A DNA stretch of 64,000 bases from an uncultured Ruminococcus sp. (GTDB lineage Bacteria > Bacillota > Clostridia > Oscillospirales > Ruminococcaceae): the NCBI GenBank assembly GCA_902800795.1, contig CADCFQ010000006.1:1-64000 (forward strand). The letters are read 5' to 3'. The translations under genes were made by a program, and so were the position numbers. Positions 1-8,990 of the stretch are shown in pieces. Within the stretch, counting starts at the first letter, position 1. The number at the start of each line of letters is the position of its first letter. The notes under the pieces were generated by a model. It was not told where the DNA came from, did not search any database, and saw nothing but the letters and a program-made list of their open reading frames with translations.

Positions 1-1557
1 GACGGCGACAACCTGACTCTGAACCTCGATGCGAATATACAGTATATCCTGGAAAAAGAGCTGCAGGCTGCCTATGAGCTGAACCAGCCGACGGACAGGA
101 TCTGCGGCATCATCATGAACCCGAAGACCGGTGCGGTGCTGGCTATGGCTACCTGCTACAGCTATGACCCCAACGTTCCGGGAAGAGTGACAGACGAAGC
201 TGCGGCGGCAGAGCTTGCGAACCTTGACGAGAACAGTGAAGCTTATCACGACAAGGCTCTTGCAGAATGGAGCGTCCAGTGGAAGAACAAGGCGATCTCC
301 GAGATCTATAATCCGGGTTCGGTATTCAAGGTCATCGTGGGTGCTTCGGCGCTTGAAGAGAAGGCCATTTCGCTTAGCGACACCTTCACCTGCGGAACGG
401 CCATAACCGTCGAGGACACAACGTTCCACTGCTGGTCGGATGTGGACCACGGCGCACAGGACCTGCCCCTTGCGATGCTCAACTCCTGTAACCCTGTTTT
501 CGTACAGATAGGACAGAAGCTGGGAGACGAAAAGTTTGACCAGTATTTCAGCGCCTTCGGTTTCAGGGAGCTGACAGGCATAGACCTCCCCGGAGAGGTA
601 AACTCCATAAACCTTATGCTCCAGGACTACGGCCCTGTAGAGCTTGCGTCCAGCTCCTTCGGACAGACCAACAAGGTAACGCCTATCCAGATGATAACCG
701 CTTACAGCGCCTGCGTAAACGGCGGATATCTGGTGACGCCCCAGGTGGTGGACACGATAACCGATTCAAACGGCAACGTTGTAAAAAAATCGGAAACGAT
801 AGTGAAAAGACAGGTCATCTCCGAGGACACCTCGGCGACCATGAGAGAGATACTCAAGGGCGTTGTTGAAGGACAGCCTGATTCAAACTGCCACATCAAG
901 GGCTACAGCATCGGCGGAAAGTCGGGAACCTCCCAGAAGCTGGACGAGGACCCGGACGGCGAGACCTACGTTTCGTCCTACTGCGCTTTCGCTCCTGCCG
1001 AGGACCCCGAGATAATAATGCTCGTTATGGTAGACCACCCCACGGGCGAGAAATTCTACGGAAGCCAGGTGGCGGCGCCTATCTGCGTTAATGTTCTCAG
1101 CGATGTTCTTCCCTACATCGGTGTGTTCCCTGAATATACCGAGGAAGAGCTGGCAGAGCTTGCGGTGAGCGTTCCGAATGTCACCTATACCGATGTGAAG
1201 GACGCACAGAAGACCATAACCGACCTCGGCCTTGAGGCTAAGGTGGTGGGTACCGGCGATACCGTTGTTGCACAGGTGCCTGCTTCGACCCAGATAGAGA
1301 GAGGCGGTCAGGTGGTCCTCTACACCGACGAGGATTACCAGTATGATATGGTGACAGTGCCCTCGCTCCAGGGACTTACCAAGGAGCAGGCAAAGCAGAC
1401 CCTTGCGGAATACGGGCTCAACCTTACGGTACTGGGCTTTCCCGATGAGGCCGGTGCGCTGGCTCAGGAGGATCAGAGCGTTGAAGCCGGAAGGAGCGTT
1501 CCTATGGGAACAGCGGTGGAGGTCACCTTTGCTACCGAAACGGTGGGCTCACAGTAA
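1..1557 (+). CDS. Class B penicillin-binding protein with two PASTA domains (SpoVD/FtsI type), 5' truncated by the window
   Basis: This is the C-terminal part of a D,D-transpeptidase that cross-links peptidoglycan outside the membrane; the reading frame is open from base 1, so the gene starts upstream. Counting from the first codon, the transpeptidase motifs are SVFK (SxxK, residue ~107), SCN (~162) and KSGT (~307). Two PASTA domains follow (~394-450 and ~451-515), the layout of SpoVD and PBP2x-like FtsI. murE starts 32 bases downstream, so this is the usual ftsI/spoVD slot of a dcw cluster. Whether it serves vegetative division or sporulation cannot be told from this fragment. Confidence 0.93.
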   Translation, partial: DGDNLTLNLDANIQYILEKELQAAYELNQPTDRICGIIMNPKTGAVLAMATCYSYDPNVPGRVTDEAAAAELANLDENSEAYHDKALAEWSVQWKNKAISEIYNPGSVFKVIVGASALEEKAISLSDTFTCGTAITVEDTTFHCWSDVDHGAQDLPLAMLNSCNPVFVQIGQKLGDEKFDQYFSAFGFRELTGIDLPGEVNSINLMLQDYGPVELASSSFGQTNKVTPIQMITAYSACVNGGYLVTPQVVDTITDSNGNVVKKSETIVKRQVISEDTSATMREILKGVVEGQPDSNCHIKGYSIGGKSGTSQKLDEDPDGETYVSSYCAFAPAEDPEIIMLVMVDHPTGEKFYGSQVAAPICVNVLSDVLPYIGVFPEYTEEELAELAVSVPNVTYTDVKDAQKTITDLGLEAKVVGTGDTVVAQVPASTQIERGGQVVLYTDEDYQYDMVTVPSLQGLTKEQAKQTLAEYGLNLTVLGFPDEAGALAQEDQSVEAGRSVPMGTAVEVTFATETVGSQ

Positions 1558-1589
1558 GACAATAAACATCAAGGAGGGGCGCCCCCGGG

Positions 1590-3053
1590 GTGCCGCAAAG
1601 AGAAATGAAGCTATATGAACTGATAAAGGATATTGCAAAGACCGATCTTGAAAACATCGAGATAACGGGAATTACCAGCGATAACAGAAAACAGGTGACA
1701 AAGGGCTCGATGTTCGTCTGTATCAAGGGCAACACCTTTGACGGGCACAGCGCCGCAAAGCAAATGATCGAAAAGGGCTGCTCGGTGATCGTCTGCGAGA
1801 GAGACCTGGGTCTTGACTGTCAGGTTATCGTCGGGGACACGAGAGAGGCCTATGTAAGGCTTTGTGCTGCGTGGTTCGGCCACCCGGAAAAGGAGCTGAG
1901 CTTTATCGGCGTAACCGGAACCAACGGCAAGACCACGATAACCACTGTTGTCAAGAAGGTCCTTTCCGAGCTTGGCTGCAAGGTGGGGCTTATAGGCACC
2001 TGCCAGAACGAGATAGGCAGCGCCGTTTATCCCACGGACAGGACAACGCCGGAGCCTTATGACCTCTATGAGCTGCTGAGAAGGATGGCTGACGAGAAAT
2101 GCGACTATGTGGTAATGGAAGCGTCCTCGCAGGGTCTTGAGCAGAAGAGACTCACAGGCTGCCATTACAAGGTAGGTATATTTACTAACCTTACCCAGGA
2201 TCATCTGGATGTCCACGGAAGCATGGAGAACTATTATCAGGCAAAGAAGATACTGTTCTCTATCTCGGACAACGCTATAATAAATATCGACGACGAATAC
2301 GGAAGACGCTATCTTGAAGAGATAGAGATCCCTGCAAAGACCTATTCCTGCTGTGCCAAGGCTGACTTCATGGCAGAGGATATCCTGCTTTCGGCAAGCG
2401 GAGTCAAGTATGTTTTCAACGACGGCAAGAGAAAGCACAATGTCTGCTTCAGGATGCCGGGTCTGTTCAATGTTTCAAACTCCCTTGCGGTCATCGCCTG
2501 CTGCGAGACGCTGGGCTACCGTCCCGAGGATGTGATAAAGCTTCTGGCAAACATCGGCGGCGTAAGAGGAAGAGCGGAGATAGTCCCCACAGGAAGAGAC
2601 TTTACCGTGATCTGCGACTATGCTCATACTCCGGACGCACTTGTAAACGTGCTTTCGGCGATAAAGGAGAGTGCTAAGGGCAAGGTCAAGTGTCTGTTCG
2701 GCTGCGGCGGAAACAGAGACGCAGCAAAGAGACCCCTTATGGCAGCGGCTGCTGCCGACAATGCGGACTTTCTTGTAGTCACCTCGGATAACCCGAGAAA
2801 CGAGGTCCCCGAGGATATCATCAAGGACGTTTTAAAAGGCCTTGAAGGAAAGAACACACCCTATGTTACGATAACGGACAGACGTGAGGCTATACACTGG
2901 GCTGTCCACAATGCAGAGAAAGACGATATCATAGTTCTCGCCGGCAAGGGCCACGAGGATTATCAGATACTGGCAGGCGGCGTAAAGATACATTTTGACG
3001 AGAGAGAAGTCGTTGCCGATGCTCTGGAGGAGCTTAAAAAACAGGGCAGATAA
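1590..3053 (+). CDS. murE: UDP-N-acetylmuramoyl-L-alanyl-D-glutamate--2,6-diaminopimelate ligase
   Basis: Cytoplasmic Mur ligase that adds the third amino acid to the peptidoglycan stem peptide with ATP. The ATP loop is GVTGTNGKTT (residues ~107-116). The substrate motif is DNPR (~400-403), the signature of enzymes that take meso-diaminopimelate rather than lysine, so the wall should be DAP-type. I chose the GTG at 1590 because the AAGGAGGGG at 1571-1579 sits about 10 bases before it. The ATG at 1605 would give the usual MKLYEL start but is 25 bases from that site. Length (487 aa) is normal. It lies between the PBP and murF in one transcription unit. Confidence 0.95.
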   Translation: MPQREMKLYELIKDIAKTDLENIEITGITSDNRKQVTKGSMFVCIKGNTFDGHSAAKQMIEKGCSVIVCERDLGLDCQVIVGDTREAYVRLCAAWFGHPEKELSFIGVTGTNGKTTITTVVKKVLSELGCKVGLIGTCQNEIGSAVYPTDRTTPEPYDLYELLRRMADEKCDYVVMEASSQGLEQKRLTGCHYKVGIFTNLTQDHLDVHGSMENYYQAKKILFSISDNAIINIDDEYGRRYLEEIEIPAKTYSCCAKADFMAEDILLSASGVKYVFNDGKRKHNVCFRMPGLFNVSNSLAVIACCETLGYRPEDVIKLLANIGGVRGRAEIVPTGRDFTVICDYAHTPDALVNVLSAIKESAKGKVKCLFGCGGNRDAAKRPLMAAAAADNADFLVVTSDNPRNEVPEDIIKDVLKGLEGKNTPYVTITDRREAIHWAVHNAEKDDIIVLAGKGHEDYQILAGGVKIHFDEREVVADALEELKKQGR

Positions 3054-3081
3054 CAGAATGAAGAACGGAGCTTAACAGGCT

Positions 3082-4446
3082 ATGGAAAAGATGACGTTAC
3101 AGGAGATAATTGAAGCGGTCCACGGAAGCTACGGCTATCCGGCCGATGTGCAGATAAGCGAGATATCTACCGACACAAGGACGATAAGCGAGGGCTCTGT
3201 GTTCGTGGCACTGAAGGGCGCGAACTTTGACGGCCACGAATATGCCGCAAAGGCTATGGAGCTTGGAGCAGAGGCGGTGATCACCGAAAGACCCGTGGAG
3301 GGTGCGAAGTGTATAATAGTTGACTCCACCGCTCAGGCGCTTCTTGATGCGGCAGGCTATTACAGGTCGAAGTTTGCGCTGAAGCTTGTGGGCGTTACAG
3401 GCAGTGTGGGAAAGACCACCACCAAGGATATGACGGCCTGCGTTTTGTCACAGCGCTTCAAGACCCTGAAGACCCAGGGAAATCTCAATAACGAGATAGG
3501 TATGCCAAAGACCCTGTTCGGCCTTGACAAAAGCTATGAGGCGGCTGTCATCGAGATGGGTATGAACCATAAGGGCGAGATATCCCATATGTCCATGAGC
3601 GCAAGGCCGGATATGGCGCTGATAACAAATATCGGTGTTTCTCATATCGAGAACCTGGGCTCCCAGGAAGGCATACTCAATGCAAAGCTCGAGATGCTGG
3701 ACGGCATGGCTTACGATGCGCCCCTTGTTCTTTCAAGAGACGACAAGCTCCTGTATTCTTTGAAGGGCAAGCTTGAAAGGCCCCTTATCTATTATTCGCT
3801 TTCAAAGAAAGACTGCGATGTTTATGCGAGCGATGTAAAGCTTGCGGCGGCAGGCAGTGAGTTTGATATAAATTCCGGCGACAGGAAGATACACGCTGTG
3901 CTCTCCTGTCCCGGTGAGCACAATGTGAGAAATGCTCTTGCGGCTTTCTGTGTGGGCACACAGCTTGGCATGGAGCCCGAGGAGATAGTTTCGGGGCTGG
4001 CAGCCTTCAGGCCCGAAGGACTAAGGCAGAACATCATCGTAAAAGACGGTGTTACTTATATAGTGGACTGCTACAATGCAGCTCCCGATTCGATGAAGGC
4101 GGCGCTTTCGCTGCTGGAGAATGCCGACATCAGCGGCAGACGCTTCTGTGTTCTGGCGGATATGCTGGAGCTTGGAAAGAACTCGAAGACCTATCACAAA
4201 AACGTGGGCGAGCTTGTGCCGTCCTCGAAGGCGGATAAGCTTCTGACCTTCGGTGAGTTTGCGCCCTGCTATATAGCAGGGGCCGTGAAGAAAGGCTTCG
4301 ATGAGGCTTCCTGTGAACATTTTGAAACAAGAGAGGAGCTGGCGCAAAGGCTTGAAAGCGAGCTTCGTGAGGGAGACTGTGTTCTCCTCAAGGGAAGCAG
4401 AGGCATGAAGCTTGAAGAGGTCTTCAAGGCTCTGACCGAAAAGTGA
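3082..4446 (+). CDS. murF: UDP-N-acetylmuramoyl-tripeptide--D-alanyl-D-alanine ligase
   Basis: Cytoplasmic Mur ligase that joins D-Ala-D-Ala to the UDP-MurNAc tripeptide, completing the pentapeptide precursor. The ATP-binding loop GVTGSVGKTTTK lies at residues ~104-115. The N-terminal SxDTR-like stretch (STDTRTISEGSVFVALKG) and the 454-residue length fit the family. It starts 28 bases after murE, and its TGA overlaps the ATG of the next gene, so the two are translationally coupled. Confidence 0.95.
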   Translation: MEKMTLQEIIEAVHGSYGYPADVQISEISTDTRTISEGSVFVALKGANFDGHEYAAKAMELGAEAVITERPVEGAKCIIVDSTAQALLDAAGYYRSKFALKLVGVTGSVGKTTTKDMTACVLSQRFKTLKTQGNLNNEIGMPKTLFGLDKSYEAAVIEMGMNHKGEISHMSMSARPDMALITNIGVSHIENLGSQEGILNAKLEMLDGMAYDAPLVLSRDDKLLYSLKGKLERPLIYYSLSKKDCDVYASDVKLAAAGSEFDINSGDRKIHAVLSCPGEHNVRNALAAFCVGTQLGMEPEEIVSGLAAFRPEGLRQNIIVKDGVTYIVDCYNAAPDSMKAALSLLENADISGRRFCVLADMLELGKNSKTYHKNVGELVPSSKADKLLTFGEFAPCYIAGAVKKGFDEASCEHFETREELAQRLESELREGDCVLLKGSRGMKLEEVFKALTEK

Positions 4447-5477
4447 TGGACTTTGCGGCAAGCTGTGTTGTTATAGCGGTGGGTCTCTTCGCCGGAGCTT
4501 TGCTCGGTCGGATACTCATACCTTATTTCAGAAAGCTGAAAACAGGAAAGTTTGAACCGGTCATAGGTGACCGCAGCAAGCAGGACGGCTCGGAGCCGAA
4601 GCTTGGCGGCGCTGTGATATTTGCTTCTTTCATCCTGGCGATAACGGCGGCAACGGCGTTTTTTACAGCGAGAAACGACATAGGGGCTGATCTGAGGCTC
4701 ATATTCACTTCGGCGGCGTCAGCAGGCATAATGTGTGCTCTCGGCGCCTATGAGGACATTCTCTCCGACAGAGGAGCGAATGTGGGAATGAAGCCGGCTT
4801 ACAAGATCGCCTGCCGGTTCGTTGTTATCATCGCAGTTCTTGCGGTGCTGCGACTCTTCGGGAGAACAAGGACAGGGTGGCTTCTGCCTTTTCATTTAGG
4901 CTATCTGGAGCTTGGGTATCTTTACTATCCGCTGACAGCTTTGCTCGGAACGCTTTTTATAAGCGCTGTATGCGTCTGTGACTGTCCGGGAGGAAGAACA
5001 AAGCTTGGCATCGACGGCCTTTGTCCGGCGGTGATGATGCTGTTCTTTATGGGGATAACGACGGGGCTCACATCAACAGGCCTTCATCCTGAGGCACAGG
5101 TGTTGGCGGCAGCTTCAATGTCGGCGGCAGGAGGGTTCCTGTTCTGGGGGCTCTGCCCGTCAAAGCTATACCTCGGCGAGAGCGGAGCACTGACGCTGGG
5201 GACGCTGGCTGTAATGTGTGCGGTCTGCGCCGATGCGGAGCTGATCCTTTTGATCGGCGGAGGCGTGGTGCTCATAGACGGCATCAGCGCTCTGCTCCAG
5301 TTCATAGTTTTCAAAACGACAAAAAACCTTCTTATGAAGGGTTACACGCTTCATGAGCACCTTAAGATCAAGGGGCTGGGAGCATATACGATAATAGGGC
5401 TGTTTTCAGCCGTATCGGTGCTTTTTTCGGCACTGCTTATTTGGTATTTGATCTATACGGCAAAGTTTTTGCCTTGA
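4446..5477 (+). CDS. Divergent MraY-like phospho-MurNAc-pentapeptide transferase homologue
   Basis: Multi-pass membrane protein of the MraY/WecA superfamily in the mraY position. MraY normally transfers phospho-MurNAc-pentapeptide to undecaprenyl phosphate, forming lipid I. The fold signature is visible (PKLGG near residue 55, GIDGL 188-192, GESG 244-247), but catalytic motifs are altered. The DD pair before the conserved basic loop reads YED (102-104). The NLTDGLDGL block reads RTKLGIDGL, so its first Asp is gone. MGDTG reads LGESG, and HHHFE reads HEHLK (303-307). ATG 4446 overlaps the murF stop (TGATG). It may be a divergent working enzyme or a paralogue, with a standard mraY elsewhere. 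Confidence 0.7.
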   Translation: MDFAASCVVIAVGLFAGALLGRILIPYFRKLKTGKFEPVIGDRSKQDGSEPKLGGAVIFASFILAITAATAFFTARNDIGADLRLIFTSAASAGIMCALGAYEDILSDRGANVGMKPAYKIACRFVVIIAVLAVLRLFGRTRTGWLLPFHLGYLELGYLYYPLTALLGTLFISAVCVCDCPGGRTKLGIDGLCPAVMMLFFMGITTGLTSTGLHPEAQVLAAASMSAAGGFLFWGLCPSKLYLGESGALTLGTLAVMCAVCADAELILLIGGGVVLIDGISALLQFIVFKTTKNLLMKGYTLHEHLKIKGLGAYTIIGLFSAVSVLFSALLIWYLIYTAKFLP

Positions 5478-5500
5478 AGATCAGGTCTGGAGGATAGATC

Positions 5501-6805
5501 TTGGAAACAAACGAGACAATAAGAGAAAATCAGATCGTCTACAGCCGGCCCGGAAGGATCAGGCACAGACGGTATACAAAAAAGAAAAAATGGAATTTCA
5601 GATTTATTCTAAGCGAGATAGATAAGCCGTTTCTGGTGATAGTTATGGTCTTATTGAGCTTCGGTCTGATAATGATGTTCTCGGCAAGCTATGCCTGGGG
5701 AATAAGCGATTTCGGCGACGGCTACTACTACATCAAAAAGCAGATGATCTCGGCGGGGCTGGGCGTTGTGATAATGATGGCGGTGTCGTTCCTGGACTAC
5801 CACTTCTTCGTAAGTTCCCGTGTTGCCATAGGCGCCCTTCTGGGTATGGTGGCCATAAACATCTATACGGGGCTCTTCGGCTTTGAGATAGCCGGAGCGA
5901 GACGATGGATAATGATAGGAAGCATCAACTTCCAGCCGTCGGAGCTTCTGAAGATCGCTTTCATAATGATGTTCGCATATCTTGTGGCTCACAACTACGA
6001 TATGTTTGAAAAGAGCTGGAAAAACTGCATCATACCTTTTGCGGTGGTCATGGGACTGGTCTTCGGCGTTCTTGTGCTGCAGAGACATATGTCTGCGGTA
6101 ATGCTGGTGGCTATCATCGGTCTTAGTATGATGTTTGTCAGCGGTATGCCGAAAAAGACTTTCTGGAAGTTTATCATAGTCTGCGGTGTGCTGGGGACCT
6201 TGTACCTTGTCTACAAGATAACGGCTGGCTCAGGATTCAGCTACATCACCGACAGAATAGAGAGCTGGCGCAACCCCACCTCCGACCCCGGCGACGCCAC
6301 CTATCAGACCTATGAGTCGCTGCTGGCCATAGGCTCCGGCGGCTGGTTCGGTCTCGGCTTCGGCGAATCGAGACAGAAGTATATGTATCTGCCCGAGTCG
6401 CAGAACGACTTCGTTTTCTCGATAGTCTGCGAGGAGCTGGGCTTTGTGGGCGCTATGGTGGTAGTGCTGCTGTTTGCGCTGTTTATACTGAGAGGCTTCT
6501 ATATAGCTTCACGCTGCCGTGACAAAGCAGGAATGCTGCTGGCAGCAGGAATAACGATACAGATAGGTTCGCAGGCGTTTTTCAATATAATGGTTGCCTG
6601 CAACGCTTTCCCGAACACGGGTATATCCCTTCCGTTTTTCAGCTACGGAGGAACGGCGCTGCTGATACAGTTGGCCGAGATGGGTATACTCCTCAACATC
6701 TCCCGTCAGGCTTCACGTCTCAGGGATAAGCCCAAAGAGGATGACGACGATGATGACGAGGAAGAGGACATTCCCGAGACTGAACCTGTTATAGTTCAGG
6801 AATAG
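5501..6805 (+). CDS. ftsW: SEDS-family lipid II polymerase FtsW
   Basis: Polytopic SEDS glycosyltransferase that polymerises lipid II at the septum together with a class B PBP. About ten membrane segments follow a basic N-terminus of ~45 residues. Family stretches include FSASYAWG near the first membrane helix, RRWIMIGSINFQPSEL in the middle and NTGISLPFFSYGG near the end. The start is TTG 5501, chosen for the CTGGAGG at 5487-5493 seven bases ahead. The tail is an unusual run of Asp/Glu (~410-425), likely cytoplasmic. It sits between the MraY-like gene and murG as in other dcw clusters. RodA is the alternative, but the location favours FtsW. Confidence 0.9.
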   Translation: METNETIRENQIVYSRPGRIRHRRYTKKKKWNFRFILSEIDKPFLVIVMVLLSFGLIMMFSASYAWGISDFGDGYYYIKKQMISAGLGVVIMMAVSFLDYHFFVSSRVAIGALLGMVAINIYTGLFGFEIAGARRWIMIGSINFQPSELLKIAFIMMFAYLVAHNYDMFEKSWKNCIIPFAVVMGLVFGVLVLQRHMSAVMLVAIIGLSMMFVSGMPKKTFWKFIIVCGVLGTLYLVYKITAGSGFSYITDRIESWRNPTSDPGDATYQTYESLLAIGSGGWFGLGFGESRQKYMYLPESQNDFVFSIVCEELGFVGAMVVVLLFALFILRGFYIASRCRDKAGMLLAAGITIQIGSQAFFNIMVACNAFPNTGISLPFFSYGGTALLIQLAEMGILLNISRQASRLRDKPKEDDDDDDEEEDIPETEPVIVQE

Positions 6806-6849
6806 GACAGGGGATAAAGAAGAGTAAAATATGAAAGGTGCGTAAAGTG

Positions 6850-7974
6850 ATGCTGAGAGTTCTTCTCGCAGGCGGCGGCACGGCAGGTCATGTAAATCCT
6901 GCGCTGGCTATAGCCGAGATAATAAAAAAGAACCGTCCCGATGCGGTTATCGCCTTTGCCGGCAACCCCGACAAGCTGGAGGCAAAGCTCGTCCCCAAGG
7001 CAGGGTATGAGTTTTATCCCATCAGGATAGAGGGCTTTCAGCGAAGGCTGAGCGCAGAGAATATAAAACGAAACTTCCATGCGGCTGCTTGTCTGGCAAG
7101 ATCGGGAAGCAGAGCTAAAGCGATAATAAAAGAGTTTGCCCCGAACCTTGTGGTTGGCACCGGCGGATATGTTTCGGGACCTGTGGTCAGGGCAGCCGCT
7201 AAGATGGGCATAAAGACTGCTATCCACGAGCAGAACGCTTTTCCCGGAGTTACCAACAAGCTCCTGGCCAAGGAGGTCGACGAGGTGATGGTGACCGTGG
7301 GGGAAGCTAAGAAGTATTTCCCCGAAAAGGCGCATATAACTGTTACGGGCCTGCCTGTCAGAGGCGCTTTCAACACGATGTCGAAGGCTGAGGCAAAAAA
7401 ACAGCTGGGCTTTGATGAGAATGAGGTCTGTGTGCTTTCCACCGGCGGAAGCCTTGGAGCACTGACTATAAATGAAAAGGTCGCAGCGCTCCTGCGATGG
7501 TATCAGGACAACGATGTAAAGGTGAACCACGTTCACTCCTACGGCACTTATAAAGAGTATAAGGACTTTATCTACAAGCTGGAGCAGAGCGGGGTGCGCA
7601 TAAGCGAGAACCCGAGACTTATAATCAAAGACTATATCAATATGCCTGTGGCAATGGCGGCAGCCGACCTTGTTATCTCAAGATGCGGCGCTGCATCCCT
7701 GGCAGAGCTTGAGGCGGTAGGCAGAGCAGCAGTGCTCATACCCTCGCCCCACGTTGCGGAGAACCACCAGTATTATAACGGTATGGTGCTCCAGAATGCC
7801 GGGGCTGCCACCGTTATCGAGGAGAAGGATCTTACTGATGAGCTCTTCATCAAAACGGTAAGAGGGTATATCGAGGACAGGCAGAAGCTTGAAGAGAGCG
7901 CAAAGAATGCGAGATCTCTCCATGTTGAGGATACACAGGACAGGATATTCTCGGTACTAGAGAAGCTTGTCTGA
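6850..7974 (+). CDS. murG: UDP-N-acetylglucosamine--undecaprenyl-diphospho-MurNAc-pentapeptide GlcNAc transferase
   Basis: Membrane-associated GT28 enzyme that adds GlcNAc to lipid I, giving lipid II. The N-terminal loop GGGTAGHVNPA (family GGGTGGH) and the C-terminal SRCGAASLAELEAVG donor-site block are present. The start is uncertain. ATG 6850 gives MLRVLLAGGG as in most MurG proteins. GTG 6847 or GTG 6838 are in frame, but 6838 overlaps the likely Shine-Dalgarno GAAAGG (6833-6838). Length is normal. Confidence 0.94.
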   Translation: MLRVLLAGGGTAGHVNPALAIAEIIKKNRPDAVIAFAGNPDKLEAKLVPKAGYEFYPIRIEGFQRRLSAENIKRNFHAAACLARSGSRAKAIIKEFAPNLVVGTGGYVSGPVVRAAAKMGIKTAIHEQNAFPGVTNKLLAKEVDEVMVTVGEAKKYFPEKAHITVTGLPVRGAFNTMSKAEAKKQLGFDENEVCVLSTGGSLGALTINEKVAALLRWYQDNDVKVNHVHSYGTYKEYKDFIYKLEQSGVRISENPRLIIKDYINMPVAMAAADLVISRCGAASLAELEAVGRAAVLIPSPHVAENHQYYNGMVLQNAGAATVIEEKDLTDELFIKTVRGYIEDRQKLEESAKNARSLHVEDTQDRIFSVLEKLV

Positions 7975-8001
7975 AAATAATCGCATAAGGATTGTGAAAG
8001 A

Positions 8002-8931
8002 ATGGATAATCAGTACAGAAGATATAATAAGAGAGGCTCGATGGACAGCATCAGCACTCCTGATACCGAGAAGATCGTTAATCTCAGCGACCCTGATTTC
8101 GGTAAGATCAACGATATCAACTCCAAGGCCGATAAGATATTTATCGGAGATAAAAGAGTGCGCACTGACCGTTTTGACAGGGCGACAAAGTCTTATGACG
8201 ACATAAATCTCCACACCGCAGAGGAGCTGGAGCAGAAGCGCCGTGAGGAAGAAAAGGATATCCTTAAATATGCCGCAACGCCCCCGAAAATGGCCGCTAC
8301 CGGTCTTAACAGGGGAACGAAGCTTGGCAATTCCTATGTCAGAAAGGGTACGATAGTAAAGTGGGCTGTGATCTTTGTGGCGGCGCTGCTTATAATCGTA
8401 CTGTTCTTCCCGCCGTTTTTCTCCTCCGAGACAAAGCTCAGCGGCGTAAGGCTCGATGACGACCCCTTCGAGGGAATGGGTCTTACGGATTTCAAGACCT
8501 ATGCTCTTTCAAATTATTCGGTATATAACGAGAAAGCCTTCTCCTCCGAGGACCCTAAGAACTACAGGGTGGTCGACCTTGTGTTCACCATAAGGAACCC
8601 CTCTCCGCTGGAGATGAGGATACCTCAGTATGATATTTTCAGAGTGCCCGATGAATACAAGGATGCCGTATGCTATGCCACCTCCTGGAAGAAGAACTCC
8701 GACGGCAAGGTGATAGGCGACACTGTTCCCGGTTTTTCGAGCGCTGATGTTACCATAAGAGTCATGGTCAACGTTACCGATATGACGGACAGCGATTTTG
8801 ACGACTGCATAAGCTCTATGATTATTTCTACATCCGGAGCAGAAAAGAAGCTGACAAAGTCTACATACATCCCGTGTATCCCGGCGTTTATGCCTGTTTC
8901 AAATAATATCGACATAAGCCTGACCGAGTGA
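8002..8931 (+). CDS. Unknown single-pass membrane protein in the dcw cluster
   Basis: I do not recognise this 309-residue protein. About 115 charged residues come first, including a stretch of Glu/Lys/Arg. One membrane helix follows (WAVIFVAALLIIVLFF, ~122-140), then an outer domain of ~165 residues. The outer domain looks like a beta-rich fold, with phrases such as VDLVFTIRNPSPLEMRIP that recall FxLD-type or NEAT-like sandwich proteins, but no named family is certain. By topology it is type II (N-terminus inside). Its place between murG and murA suggests a role in wall synthesis or division. That link rests on position alone. Confidence 0.75.
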   Translation: MDNQYRRYNKRGSMDSISTPDTEKIVNLSDPDFGKINDINSKADKIFIGDKRVRTDRFDRATKSYDDINLHTAEELEQKRREEEKDILKYAATPPKMAATGLNRGTKLGNSYVRKGTIVKWAVIFVAALLIIVLFFPPFFSSETKLSGVRLDDDPFEGMGLTDFKTYALSNYSVYNEKAFSSEDPKNYRVVDLVFTIRNPSPLEMRIPQYDIFRVPDEYKDAVCYATSWKKNSDGKVIGDTVPGFSSADVTIRVMVNVTDMTDSDFDDCISSMIISTSGAEKKLTKSTYIPCIPAFMPVSNNIDISLTE

Positions 8932-8990
8932 TTCACGCAGGGAGCTGTTTTTGCATAAGATAAGTCATAACGCAACAGGGAGTGACTCTT

